64,000 nucleotides of DNA from Bacillus thuringiensis (GTDB taxonomy: Bacteria > Bacillota > Bacilli > Bacillales > Bacillaceae_G), in the NCBI RefSeq assembly GCF_001182785.1, contig NZ_CP012101.1, positions 248,001 to 312,000 of the forward strand, given 5' to 3'. The position numbers and the translations under genes are program-made. Below are positions 28,353 to 37,652 of this stretch, piece by piece. The notes under the pieces were generated by a model, which saw only the letters and a list, made by a program, of their open reading frames with translations, had not been told where the DNA came from and did no database searches. Position 1 is the stretch's first letter. Every line of letters begins with the position of its first letter.

Positions 28353-30007
28353 CATGCCCATCAACTTAAGGGTTTTCACTACCCCCAAGTGTCAAAAAAC
28401 GTTATTCTTTCTAAAAAGCTAGCTAGAAAGGATGATTTTTTTTATGAATCTTTCGATTCAAGATGAATTACAACTATTTTCTGAAGAGCTATATCGTCAT
28501 TTAACCCCTTCTCTTTTGGAAGAACTCGCAAAAGAATTAGGTTTTGTAAAAAGAAAACGAAAGTTTTCAGGAAGTGAATTAGCTACCATATGTATTTGGG
28601 TAAGTCAGAGTACATCGAGTGATTCACTTGTTCGACTATTCAGTCAATTACACGCAGCCACAGGTACTCTTATGAGTCTAGAAGGACTCAATAAGCGTTT
28701 TGATAAAAAAGCTGTTGAATTTTTAAAATATATTTTTTCTGCATTATGGAAAAGTAAACTTTGTAAAACATCAGCCATTTCAAGTGCAGCACTCACATAT
28801 TTTCAACGCATTCGTATTTTAGATGCGACGATTTTCCAAGTACCAAAACATTTAGCTCATGTATATCCTGGATCAGGTGGCTGTGCACAAACAGCAGGTA
28901 TCAAGATTCAATTAGAATATGACTTACACAGTGGACAGCTTCTAAACTTTCAGGTAGGTCCAGGAAAAAATAATGATAATACATTTGGAACAGATTGCTT
29001 AGATACCTTACGGCCAGGTGATTTGCGTATTCGTGATTTAGGCTATTTTTCATTAGAAGACTTAGATCAAATGGATCAACGTGGCGTGTGATATATATCA
29101 AGACTTAAGTTAAATCATACCGTCTATATGAAAAATCTGTTTCCGGAATACTTTCAAAATGGGACAGTCAAAAAACAATCACAGTATATCCAAGTGGATT
29201 TAGAAAACATTATGCACACGTTAAAATCAGGACAAACATATGAGATAAAAGAGGCGTATATTGGTAAGAATTAAAGATTATTTACAAGAGTAATTATCTA
29301 CCGATTAACAGAGGAACAAATACTGGAACGTAGAAAAAAACAAAGCTATACCGAAAGTAAAAAGGGAATTACGTTTTCAGAAAAGAGTAAACGATTAACA
29401 GGTATCAACATATATGTTACGAATACGCCTTGGGAGATGGTTCCGATGGAACAAATCCATGATTTTTACTCCCTTCGTTGGCAGATAGAAATCGTATTTA
29501 AAACGTGAAAATCTTTATTTCAAATTCATCACTGGCAAACTATCAAACAAGAGCGATTAGAATGCCATGTGTATGGAAAGCTCATTGCCATTTTTATATG
29601 TTCCTCTATGATATTTAAGATGCGTCAACTTCTGTTGCAAAAGCACAAAAGAGAACTAAGTGAATTAAAGCAATTGGGATGATTCAAGATCATCTACTCC
29701 TGTTATATCAAGTAATACAGAGAAACACCCAAGAAATAGCAAAGGTCTTAATCCGCCTGTTTACCCTACTACAGAAAAATGGCCGGAAATCTCATCGATA
29801 TGAGAAAAAAACTATCTTTGATATTATGGGTGTTATCTATGAGTATAGTGGATATAGAAAACAAAAGAAAGTTGCATAAGTAAAAAAATGAAACCCGTTA
29901 GGGTTTATTTCGTATACTCATTTTTAAGGTGATGATACTGTTTCAAAGTTTTTTCATTACAATCAATGGAAAACCGTGGCGTTTCTATCCTTAATTTGAT
30001 GGGCATG
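28353..30007 (+). mobile_element. IS231-family element with intact ends and an 11-bp target duplication
   Basis: 1655 bp, the expected IS231 size. The ends are catgcccatcaacttaagg and, inverted at the right, catgcccatcaaattaagg. It is flanked on both sides by the direct repeat tagagtgaccc (28342-28352 and 30008-30018). An 11-bp duplication fits IS231, which makes 10-12 bp repeats. The transposase gene is dead. Confidence 0.9.
28444..29879 (+). pseudogene. IS231-family transposase, inactivated
   Basis: Would encode an IS4-type DDE transposase of about 478 residues: [20 protein letters not shown] at the start, then [20 protein letters not shown] and [19 protein letters not shown] (DDE region) and, at the end, [19 protein letters not shown]. 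Lesions: a TGA near 29090 (in RGV*YIS), a TAA near 29273, TGG to TGA near 29507 (KT*KSLF) and a frameshift near 29668. It could move only if supplied in trans by a related enzyme. Confidence 0.85.
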
Positions 30008-30018
30008 TAGAGTGACCC

Positions 30019-30222
30019 CTATTAGAGAAAAATGGATTAACTTATAAAATTCATAAGTACTATTTATATTCGAACAATGAGGGAGCTGTCCAATATTACT
30101 ATATAATAACAACTGACAATACAATTATTGATTTGTGTCTCTCTGATTTTCCGGAAATCTTCGCTGTCCATGAAGGATTTAGCGATAAACAAATTAGAAA
30201 AATATATAACTGGAACTTATAA
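30019..30222 (+). pseudogene. C-terminal fragment of an unknown gene cut by IS231
   Basis: An open frame of 67 codons with no start, beginning at the IS border: LLEKNGLTYKIHKYYLYSN, then GAVQYYYIITTDN and a tail KQIRKIYNWNL. The upstream part is not found left of the IS, which is another IS fragment. No family is recognised. Confidence 0.4.
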
Positions 30223-30263
30223 GTCTATATAAGTAACAAATATAATTAATGGAGGAATGAAGA

Positions 30264-30347
30264 ATGAAAATTGCTGTATCGGAATGGAAAACATTGAAAA
30301 AAAGAGACAAAGTTAAAGCTATTGCGCTATGCGATGTTAGAAAGTAA
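30264..30347 (+). CDS. Possible 27-residue peptide
   Basis: A short ORF, MKIAVSEWKTLKKRDKVKAI followed by ALCDVRK, behind a strong GGAGG site 10 nt upstream. It may be a gene start broken by deletion. The stretch 30348-30890 holds no intact gene. A frame at 30444-30548 without a start codon reads EFLIMIVCFWFIMFLMYGES, a possible small membrane protein relic, and a T-rich weak hairpin lies near 30580-30615. Confidence 0.25.
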   Translation: MKIAVSEWKTLKKRDKVKAIALCDVRK

Positions 30348-30890
30348 GTATAAGTATGCAAAATAAAAGTTCTTCATTTGCAAGAAGCAAACAAAGAGCA
30401 AAGTCATGAGTGACCGTAGAGAAAAGGGGCGTGTAGGATGTAAGAAGGTCGTATTTCCTTTCAGCAAGGGTTTAAAGAATTTCTTATTATGATTGTGTGT
30501 TTTTGGTTCATTATGTTTCTCATGTATGGTGAAAGCCTGTTACAATAGAATGAAGTCGAAAATCTAAATACCCTTAGGTAGCTCTCATAGGTTTAAGATC
30601 TATGGGGGCTTTTATAATAAGGAAACATAAAATTTCACGTACCGTAATGTTTAATAAAAAATATAACATATAATCAATAGTCTACGTTTAATTTTGTACC
30701 TAATTAATCCGCTTAATGGATTTGGTCTCGTCTGTTTTGGATACTATCTTATGTGAAATGGCGATTTTATTTTTATATCGGATAGATTTCTTGCGAAATA
30801 TGTACCTAGAGCCGTATTTCAATTTAAATATGATAGTATTACACTTAGTATGAGCCTTATATTTTATTATTTTGTACTAATCATGGGGGT

Positions 30891-31952
30891 ATGTATATGC
30901 GTAAATTGTTCAGTGAAAAATGTGTACTAGAAAGAGAAACAAACGAAGGTTCATCGTATTTTGTAGTACCAGAAGAGAAATTTCAGAAGTATGTGGTGCT
31001 ATGGGGATATTTAATCCCACATGGAGTTTTCAATAAGCCTAATAAATGGGTAAATACGTATACGATCAACCCATTGGATAGATATGTTTTAGTAACAGAA
31101 TTCAATCCAGAAGAGTATGAATATATGATTTACGAAGAAACAAGGGTTGCTAGAAAATTGCATCAAATATTAGAGTCTTATGGAATAGATATTAATAATG
31201 AATTTGAAGAGTTCGTAAAGTTAAAAGAGATTCCAAAAGCAGCTATAAGCAAAGTGAAGGACTGTTTATTAGAAAAAGAGTGTATGAATGAATATCCAGA
31301 AGACTTTCCAGTAGTAGACGGCTATGAATATATAATTGAGGGACAGAAAACGAAACTTTTTGTTGAAACTGAAACTTATCATAATGATGACACACTATAT
31401 GACCAAACAGGGAATTTTAATCATAGTTATATCGTTGAAACTTATCGTAAGACAGTTACAAATGGATTGATTTATGTGTTTAAAACGCATGACAATGAAT
31501 GGTATCAATATTATGCAGCAGACGCTAGTAAAGACTGTTGGATAATGAAAGAAGTTTATGATGATGAGTTAGAAAATTTACCAATTTCATCTTATGAGCT
31601 AATTGAAACAGAGCAACGTGAGATTCCAGAAGAAGAATTAACGCCTAATATTAGCTGGAAAGAATTAAGAGATCCGAATAATGAATGTGATTTCTATTAC
31701 TCTGATAAAATGTTTGCAATGAGTTTCTTAGCAAATGAGGGAAGATATAATGTAGTAAACATTGACGGGGAATGGAAAAGATATAGTGAAATGGTCTTTA
31801 AAGGAGAAGAACCATTTTCTAAATGGGATGATTTAGTATATATTGGGACGTCGACACAAGGAGCAATTGAAGGGAGGCAATTTACCCAAGAAGAAATGAT
31901 GCAATTTGCAGTGTATATGCGAGAAAAAAGAGAGAAGTCATCATTGCATTAA
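30891..31952 (+). CDS. Unknown 353-residue cytoplasmic protein
   Basis: No family is recognised. The protein is acidic, has no signal peptide or membrane segment, and is rich in Tyr, Glu and Trp. The first part (VLWGYLIPHGVFNKPNKWVN, then LDRYVLVTEFNPEEYEYM) and the C-terminal part (FYYSDKMFAMSFLANEGRY...IDGEWKRYSEMVF) look like folded domains. The predicted start is at GTATGTATATG; two ATGs are close together (30892 in one reading, MYMRKLF), and GGGGG lies just upstream. It stands alone about 90 bp before the Nudix gene on the same strand and could share its transcript. Confidence 0.6.
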   Translation: MYMRKLFSEKCVLERETNEGSSYFVVPEEKFQKYVVLWGYLIPHGVFNKPNKWVNTYTINPLDRYVLVTEFNPEEYEYMIYEETRVARKLHQILESYGIDINNEFEEFVKLKEIPKAAISKVKDCLLEKECMNEYPEDFPVVDGYEYIIEGQKTKLFVETETYHNDDTLYDQTGNFNHSYIVETYRKTVTNGLIYVFKTHDNEWYQYYAADASKDCWIMKEVYDDELENLPISSYELIETEQREIPEEELTPNISWKELRDPNNECDFYYSDKMFAMSFLANEGRYNVVNIDGEWKRYSEMVFKGEEPFSKWDDLVYIGTSTQGAIEGRQFTQEEMMQFAVYMREKREKSSLH

Positions 31953-32039
31953 TCAAAAGAAAAGCTGTTATATAAATATTAAAGATTTCATTAAAATAAG
32001 GTATAGTCTAGATTTTAATTATTTAATGGAGGAGAAGTT

Positions 32040-32462
32040 ATGGAACGAGTCGATGTAGTATATGCGCTTATTTATGATGATACAAATAGAAAAATTCTTA
32101 TGGTTGGAAACAAACGTGAAAATGGTAGTGAATGGAGCCTCCCAGGAGGGGCAAGAGAAAGTGGGGAAACATTGGAACAGGCAGTTATCCGTGAGACATT
32201 TGAAGAAACAGGGTTAACAGTTGAAATTAAAGATATATTTGCTATTAATGAAAAGTGTTTTCCGCATGCACATGCTGTAATATTCACCTTTATAGCTAGA
32301 ATAGTCGGAGGAAAAATATCTATTCAAGACAAAGATGAAATTACTGATATTAGTTGGATAAACATAAAGGAAGCTGAAGAAATTATGTTTTACTTTCCTA
32401 ATGGCGTTCAAAATTTATTAGAAAAAGGACTAGTAGCTCCTTACTACTTCCAAACTAAGTAG
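32040..32462 (+). CDS. Nudix hydrolase
   Basis: A 140-residue Nudix protein. The Nudix box fits the GX5EX7REUXEEXGU pattern: GARESGETLEQAVIRETFEE followed by TGL, at residues 39-61. Such enzymes split nucleoside diphosphates linked to another group, but the substrate cannot be read from the sequence. The strong site GGAGGAG lies 6 nt before the ATG. It lies on the inner side of the Tn4430-type end at 32554, so it may be cargo of a former Tn3-type transposon (inference). Confidence 0.9.
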   Translation: MERVDVVYALIYDDTNRKILMVGNKRENGSEWSLPGGARESGETLEQAVIRETFEETGLTVEIKDIFAINEKCFPHAHAVIFTFIARIVGGKISIQDKDEITDISWINIKEAEEIMFYFPNGVQNLLEKGLVAPYYFQTK

Positions 32463-32553
32463 AACAAAAAGAGCAATTACATAGTTTAGAACATTTAGAA
32501 AGCTAATTCTATCTATATATTAAGAAAGAATTAGCTTTTTGGTATTTATTATT

Positions 32554-32591
32554 CTTAGCGTGGGTTTTTTCCAAAATGCTGGCGGTACCCC
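32554..32591 (-). repeat. Solitary 38-bp Tn4430-type terminal inverted repeat
   Basis: Read on the minus strand it begins GGGGTACCGCCAGCATTTTG and ends CACGCTAAG, which agrees closely with the 38-bp terminal repeat of Tn4430 (Tn3 family) as I remember it. The outer end faces right and abuts the IS231-type element starting at 32592. Tn4430 ends are known preferred targets of IS231. No second end is found in the window. Confidence 0.7.
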
Positions 32592-32677
32592 ATCGCTATC
32601 AACCTAAGCTTCTTAATTACCCCCATAATGAAAATTTTATATCTTTGCCAATTGTATTCCTCTACACTCGAAGGACA

Positions 32678-32727
32678 AGTTTTATTACCATTATGACAAG
32701 TTAACTTGTCATAATGGTAATAAAACT
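32678..32727. promoter_or_regulatory. Perfect 50-bp palindrome upstream of the passenger genes, copy A
   Basis: Two 25-bp arms meet without a loop: agttttattaccattatgac and so on, centred on GTT|AAC between 32702 and 32703. It ends about 40 bp before the membrane-protein ATG. Copy B (63729-63778) differs at two positions per arm, and both arms have changed together. It could be the operator of the XRE protein or a hairpin in the mRNA or DNA. Confidence 0.6.
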
Positions 32728-32767
32728 GTACAATAAACATATAATTAATAAGGGGTGGTTACAAATC

Positions 32768-33073
32768 ATGCAAAAAGAAGAGATATTAAGAAAATACAAA
32801 AAAATGGGGAGAGATGAACGTAAAGAACTTATAGAATTAGATTCATCTAGTTACGGCTTAATAGCTGTACTTGTTTTAGTCCTATTTTTCGGTTCTTGGA
32901 AATTGATGCATGGTATTAAAAGTTACGAATTAATTTCAATTTTTTCTGGTTATATAGCTAGTACAAGCTTTTATAAGTTTAGAAAGTTAAAAGAACAAAA
33001 ATTTCTTATTGCAAGCATTTTAGCTATAATGAGTACAATTGCAAGTGTCATAGTTTTCTTTCTGGAGGGATGA
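32768..33073 (+). CDS. Small membrane protein of the IS231 passenger cassette, copy A
   Basis: A 101-residue protein with a charged N-terminus (MQKEEILRKYKKMGRDERK) followed by three membrane-type segments: SYGLIAVLVLVLFFGSW (residues 26-43), about 51-67, and FLIASILAIMSTIASVIVFF near the end. No family is named. ATG 32768 is chosen because AAGGGGTGG precedes it and because copy B starts there too; the frame is open further upstream. The XRE regulator gene follows 3 bp after its stop. This layout, a small integral membrane protein (DUF-type) with a YgzD-like regulator, is frequent in Firmicutes, but its role here is unknown. Confidence 0.7.
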   Translation: MQKEEILRKYKKMGRDERKELIELDSSSYGLIAVLVLVLFFGSWKLMHGIKSYELISIFSGYIASTSFYKFRKLKEQKFLIASILAIMSTIASVIVFFLEG

Positions 33074-33076
33074 TAA

Positions 33077-33283
33077 TTGAAAGATGAATTAGTACTGCAA
33101 AATCGTTTGAAAGTAGCAAGAGCTGAGAAAAAAATATCACAGGGAGAATTAGCTGAAATGGTAGGAGTATCTAGACAAACAATTAGTTCTATTGAAACAG
33201 GACAATTTTGTCCAACTGCAAAGTTAGCATTAGTACTCTGTATAGCGCTAGATAAAAAATTTGAAGAATTATTTTATTTTTGA
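33077..33283 (+). CDS. XRE-family regulator of the IS231 passenger cassette, copy A
   Basis: A 68-residue HTH_3 protein: LKVARAEKKISQGELAEMVG, then VSRQTISSIETGQFCPTAKL, is a typical Cro/XRE helix-turn-helix of the short YozG/YgzD type, ending in FEELFYF. It starts at a TTG, with GGAGGGATG overlapping the stop of the membrane protein gene, so the two form one operon. It is identical to copy B at 63173-63379. It may bind the palindrome upstream (inference). Confidence 0.85.
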   Translation: MKDELVLQNRLKVARAEKKISQGELAEMVGVSRQTISSIETGQFCPTAKLALVLCIALDKKFEELFYF

Positions 33284-33398
33284 TTAATTGGTGTACTAGA
33301 GATCGAAACAAATCTCTTTCAATCTAGTTTTTCTTATACATAAAACAAAAAATACGCTATCCTTGCTGTATCATCATAGGAAAGGGTGGCTTTTTTGT

Positions 33399-34830
33399 AT
33401 GTCTATTTCTGTATCTGATGAATTACAACTATTTGCTCAAGAAATTCAAAATCTCTTATCTCCAGATTTTTTAAGAAATCTTGCTAGAGATGTTGGTTTT
33501 GTACAACGGACCAGTAAGTACCAAGCAAAAGATTTAGTAGCTTTATGTGTATGGATGAGTCAAAATGTTGCTAAAACCTCTTTAACTCAGTTATGTAGCT
33601 GTTTAGAAGTATCAACAGAAGTTCTTATCAGTCCTGAAGGACTGAATCAACGATTTAATAAGGAGGCCGTGCAATTTCTACACCAAGTGCTAGCTGAACT
33701 TCTCAGTCAAAAGTTATCTTCAACCAAGCTGCTCTCTTCTCCTTACAATTCTAATTTCAAGCGTATTCGTATCCTAGATTCAACTGCATTTCAACTTCCT
33801 GATGTATTTTCATCTGTTTATCCAGGTGCAGGAGGGTGCAGTCATACAGCGGGGGTGAAGATTCAGCTTGAGTATGACCTATTAAGTGGACAGTTCTTAC
33901 ATATTCATACAGGTCCAGGTAAACAACATGATTGAACCTATGGTTCTCTGTGTGTCCCAACTGTGACAGCGAATGATTTATGTATCCGTGATTTAGGTTA
34001 TTTTCACTTGAAAGATCTTCAGCATATACAAAATGAAAATGCTTACTATATCTCGCGTATTAAATCCAATACACGTATTTATCAAAAAAATCCCAGCCCT
34101 AATTATTTTCAAGATGGAAGAATTAAGAAAGGTACAGAGTATATCCAGATAGACATGGAGGTTTTAATGAACTCACTTCAACCGGGACAAACATGCGAAA
34201 TACCTGACGCTTATGTAGGAATGATTGATAAAGTACCAACTCGTGTCATTGTTCATCGGCTAACAAAAGAACAACAAAAAAAAACGATTACAAGATCAAA
34301 CTGTGAGGGAAAAAAAGAAAGGAATGAAGTATTCTTCCCGTAGCAAACGACTCAGTGGTATCAATGTATATATGACAAACACGCCGACAGATATTGTCCC
34401 GATGGGACAAGTACATGACTGGTACTCTTTGCGCTGGCAAATTGAAATTTTATTTAAAACGTGGAAATCGTTCTTTCAAATTCATCAGTGTAAAAAGATA
34501 AAACCAGAAAGATGGGAGTGCCATTTGTATGGACAATTGATAGCCATTCTACTCTGTTCTTCTATCATGTTTCAAATGCGGCAATTACTTCTTATAAAAA
34601 AGAAACGAGAACTAAGTGAGTATAAGGCCATATATATGATTAAAGATTATTTTCTACTTCTTTTCCAAGCTATACAGAAAGACACCCAAGAGCTATCAAA
34701 AATTCTACTTCGTTTATTCAATCTCCTGCATCAAAACGGGCGAAAATCTCACAGATATGAGAAGAAAACAGTCTTTGATATTTTAGGTGTTGTTTACAAT
34801 TGTACTATGTCTGATAATCAAGCGGCTTAA
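33399..34830 (+). pseudogene. IS231-type transposase of copy A, inactivated
   Basis: An IS4-family DDE transposase ([96 protein letters not shown]). A TGA replaces Arg near 33935 (GKQHD*TYGSL; copy B reads R). A run of nine As near 34281 shifts the frame. The remaining sequence is complete to the C-terminus. Confidence 0.85.
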
Positions 34831-34878
34831 TTCAAAAATGAAACCCATTAGGGTTTATTTCGTATGCAAATCTTTCTT

Positions 34879-36432
34879 ACGATTAGTCAACCTGTATTTT
34901 TAGGTTTTTACTGGAGTAAATATCAGGAGGAACAAATACTTATTATTATGCATACCAAAGATCCCTAATATATACTCGTTTTTTTACTAGGGGTGAGATA
35001 TGATGAATGAAACTATGATATTAGGCCGTTAACCGATAATCATAGTTTATATCATGTGTAATAAGGTGAAAGAGGAGCTTCAAGAACTTGTTTACACATG
35101 CAATGGACGCAACTTTATGACATTTGTTATAGGGTTGCGTTTTTAATTTATCGTAATACTCAACAATGTGATTTTGTCCGTAACGTCGTTGTTTAATCAT
35201 GTTCTGAATGATGAGGAAAAGGAGCTTCCGCAAATGTTTATTTCCACGTTTATTGATTTTATCTTTAAAAAAGGTTTTACCTGATTGAAAACGGCGTATA
35301 TCAATACCAGCAAATACATTAAGTTGCTTGTTATTGTTAAAGCGAGTAATATCTCCTATTTCAGCCATCAAGCGTATTGCAGTATTCGGTCCAATCCCAG
35401 GAAGACTGAGAATGATATTGTATTCTGCACGTTGCTTGGCTCTATATACCATCTTGTTAATACAGCATTCTTTTTGGTAAAGAAGCTCTTGATAGCGTCT
35501 TGCGTATAATTTGAGTTGATCACATAGAACATCGTTCTGAGAAACAGCAGGATAGGAAGTTTTCGCTATTTCCAGTATTTGAATCGCTTTTTTCTCCGCT
35601 GTAATATTTGATAATTTTTTATTGGTGTTGGCACGAATACGATTTTTTATAATGGTTTTTGAAAGACCTAAAATACAATCTGGGTGGGGGAATAGTTGAA
35701 CAAAATTTAAAAACAAATCAGATTTACTGGTAAACATTCTCTCCAACTCAGGAAATGTTAATTGGATTACTTTATGCATACGACCACGAATTATCGATAA
35801 TTCACTATCCAGTTCACTATATAATCTAGAAAGCGATTTTAGCTGGTAGAATAAATTATCAGTTCCGGTAAATACCCTTCGGGTAGCTGTAAAATGAGTG
35901 AGAGCTAATCGGTGTGCGTCGCTCCGATCGGTCTTATGAATCCGTAAGGAATCACATTGTAGCTTGGCTTCTAATGGGTTTAATAAACAATATGTATACT
36001 GATTATCTTGCATAAATCGTTCTAACTGCCTGGAATAGATACCTGTTGCTTCGAATACGATTTTAGGCAATTCACCGGTCTTATCTGTAAGCTCATGAAT
36101 CTTTTCTTGTAGCTTTTTGAATTCAGGTTTGGAATGCTTGATTTCACTTTCAAATACACATTGTTTCTGTGCATTATAAATTCCCATATAACTTTTACCC
36201 ATACTGATGTCAAACGCAATTACGTGTTTCATAAAGTTCCTCCTTAGGTGGAATTGAAGCCTTCAACTTACACTTATCGATTCTCATTTCTTATACACGA
36301 TCTCGAAGACCAACATACTAAAAACTGATTCAAATAAGGTAAGTGAAGAAAATCAGTTTTGTATACGGATTCAGGATCCCAAGACACCCACCACCTTCTC
36401 TTCACTTCTACTATTCTTAGTATGTTTTGTAT
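34879..36432 (-). mobile_element. IS110-family insertion sequence, copy 2
   Basis: Nearly identical to copy 1 (6922-8525) from acgattagtc to cttagtatgttttgtat, but lacking about 45 bp with the small palindrome near the right end (between tactat and tcttag at about 36413). Left of it is the end of IS231-type copy A. Right of it is a different IS231 relic. Confidence 0.7.
35021..36232 (-). CDS. IS110-family transposase (DEDD type), copy 2
   Basis: A 403-residue protein, the same as copy 1 apart from a few changes (for example GELPKIV for GKLPKIV and RRYGQNH for RRYQQNH). Both the DEDD N-terminal domain (MKHVIAFDISMGKSY) and the C-terminal domain (LPGIGPNTAIRLMAEIG) are intact, so it is probably functional. 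Confidence 0.9.
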   Translation of the reverse strand: MKHVIAFDISMGKSYMGIYNAQKQCVFESEIKHSKPEFKKLQEKIHELTDKTGELPKIVFEATGIYSRQLERFMQDNQYTYCLLNPLEAKLQCDSLRIHKTDRSDAHRLALTHFTATRRVFTGTDNLFYQLKSLSRLYSELDSELSIIRGRMHKVIQLTFPELERMFTSKSDLFLNFVQLFPHPDCILGLSKTIIKNRIRANTNKKLSNITAEKKAIQILEIAKTSYPAVSQNDVLCDQLKLYARRYQELLYQKECCINKMVYRAKQRAEYNIILSLPGIGPNTAIRLMAEIGDITRFNNNKQLNVFAGIDIRRFQSGKTFFKDKINKRGNKHLRKLLFLIIQNMIKQRRYGQNHIVEYYDKLKTQPYNKCHKVASIACVNKFLKLLFHLITHDINYDYRLTA

Positions 36433-36804
36433 AGCTTGATACAAAAGATATACATAATCTTGGATCATTCCTATCGTTTTATATTCGCTTAATTCTCTTT
36501 TCTTCTTTTGCAAAAGAAGTTGGCATATTTTTAACATAGTAGAGGAGCACAGGAAAATAGTGATTAACTTTCCATATAATTGGCACTCTAATCGTTCTTG
36601 TTTTACATTACGATAATGGTCTATTTTGAAGTTGTTTTTCTGTTAATCGCTTAAAAATAACACGTGAACATAGTTGTTGTTTATCATCAATATAAGCATG
36701 TTTTAATTCAAATGTTTCTCCGGGGTGTAGTTGGTTTAAAATCTGTTTCACATCAATTTTTATGTATTCCGATTGTTTCTTAATTGCACCATTTTTAAAG
36801 CATT
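36433..36804 (-). pseudogene. IS231 transposase relic right of IS110 copy 2
   Basis: Minus-strand pieces of an IS231 transposase: [19 protein letters not shown] and [14 protein letters not shown], then after an internal deletion near 36610 a part with QILNQLHPGETFELKHAYI. It is cut at about 36805, where vanS-like sequence starts abruptly. Confidence 0.65.
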
Positions 36805-37004
36805 CGTATCTTTTCGATATGTTTTATACGGGTGATAAAGCACGAACCCAGCAGCAAGATAGTACAGGGATTGGTTTATTTATTGCAAAAAATATTGTAG
36901 AGCAGCATAACGGTACGACTTCTGCCGAAAGTAATTTAATACGAACAATATTTGAAGTAAGATTACCAGCGGACGATGGTGCTGAATCTAATTTAATAAT
37001 TTAA
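36805..37004 (+). pseudogene. 3' fragment of a VanS-like histidine kinase gene
   Basis: Encodes only the ATP-binding end of a sensor kinase (LFDMFYTGDKARTQQ, STGIGLFIAKNIVEQHNG). It is strongly similar to the last 60 residues of the intact kinase at 41173. The spacing to the following vanY-like relic also matches the intact locus, so this is a decayed duplicate of kinase-vanY. Confidence 0.85.
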
Positions 37005-37087
37005 TAAAAATTTTAAGTTTACCCCACTTTTTATTTAAATAGTTTTTTCTATCCTATACGTAAGTAAGGTTAAGAAGGAAACTAGAA

Positions 37088-37625
37088 ATGAAAAAGTGGG
37101 TATTTTTTTGCTTTTTATATTGTGCACAGTATGTGCTGGTATTTTATAGTACCATTATTCCAAAATGGCGTAGAGGTTAAGAGAGTGGAAAAGATGATAA
37201 GGTAGCTTCTACGCATACAGAAAAGAAAGAAATTACCAAAAAGCAAATTTATAAAGGTGATCTATTACTAGTTAATAAAGATTATCCAGTTCAGAAAGAT
37301 AGCATAAAATCCGATATTATAAACTTATTTCAAAATAAAGAGTTAGTAAGAGGCTATGGAGTACTTGATAGAAATCTTCGTCATTGTGAATAAATTTTTG
37401 AAGGTCGTAGATGCGGCGAAAAAAGAAGGTGTTCTTCATTTTTTGATCAGTCGTGGTTATCGAGATTTTAAAGAGAAAAGGAAGCTATATCAAAAAATGG
37501 GCTCTGATTATGCATTGCCGCAGGATATAGTAAACATAATTTAGGTTGTAGGGTCTACTCAAATGAAAATGGATTGAAGAAAGAGGTATGGAAGTATGGC
37601 TTTGTTTTACGCTATCGATAATTTA
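37088..37625 (+). pseudogene. Decayed VanY-like D,D-carboxypeptidase gene
   Basis: The start MKKWVFF, the stretch KKQIYKGDLLLVNKDYPVQK, the stretch VNKFLKVVDAAKKEGVLHFL and the end WKYGFVLRY all match the intact protein at 42362 but lie in different frames. The zinc-site region (SKHNLGC, normally SEHNLGLSLD) is damaged, and the EPWH motif is gone. It is clearly inactive. Confidence 0.8.
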
Positions 37626-37652
37626 TAGAAGCCTGATAAGGAGGAGTTTTTA

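Larger units (their letters stand above)
32592..34870 (+). mobile_element. IS231-type element carrying passenger genes, copy A
   Basis: Starts with atcgctatcaacctaagc, an IS231-type end, and runs through a 50-bp palindrome, a membrane protein gene, an XRE regulator gene and a broken transposase gene. It then runs into IS110 copy 2 at about 34879, where its right end is lost. Copy B is at 61758-63864 in reverse. IS231 elements with extra genes between the left end and the transposase are known as tIS. Confidence 0.75.
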
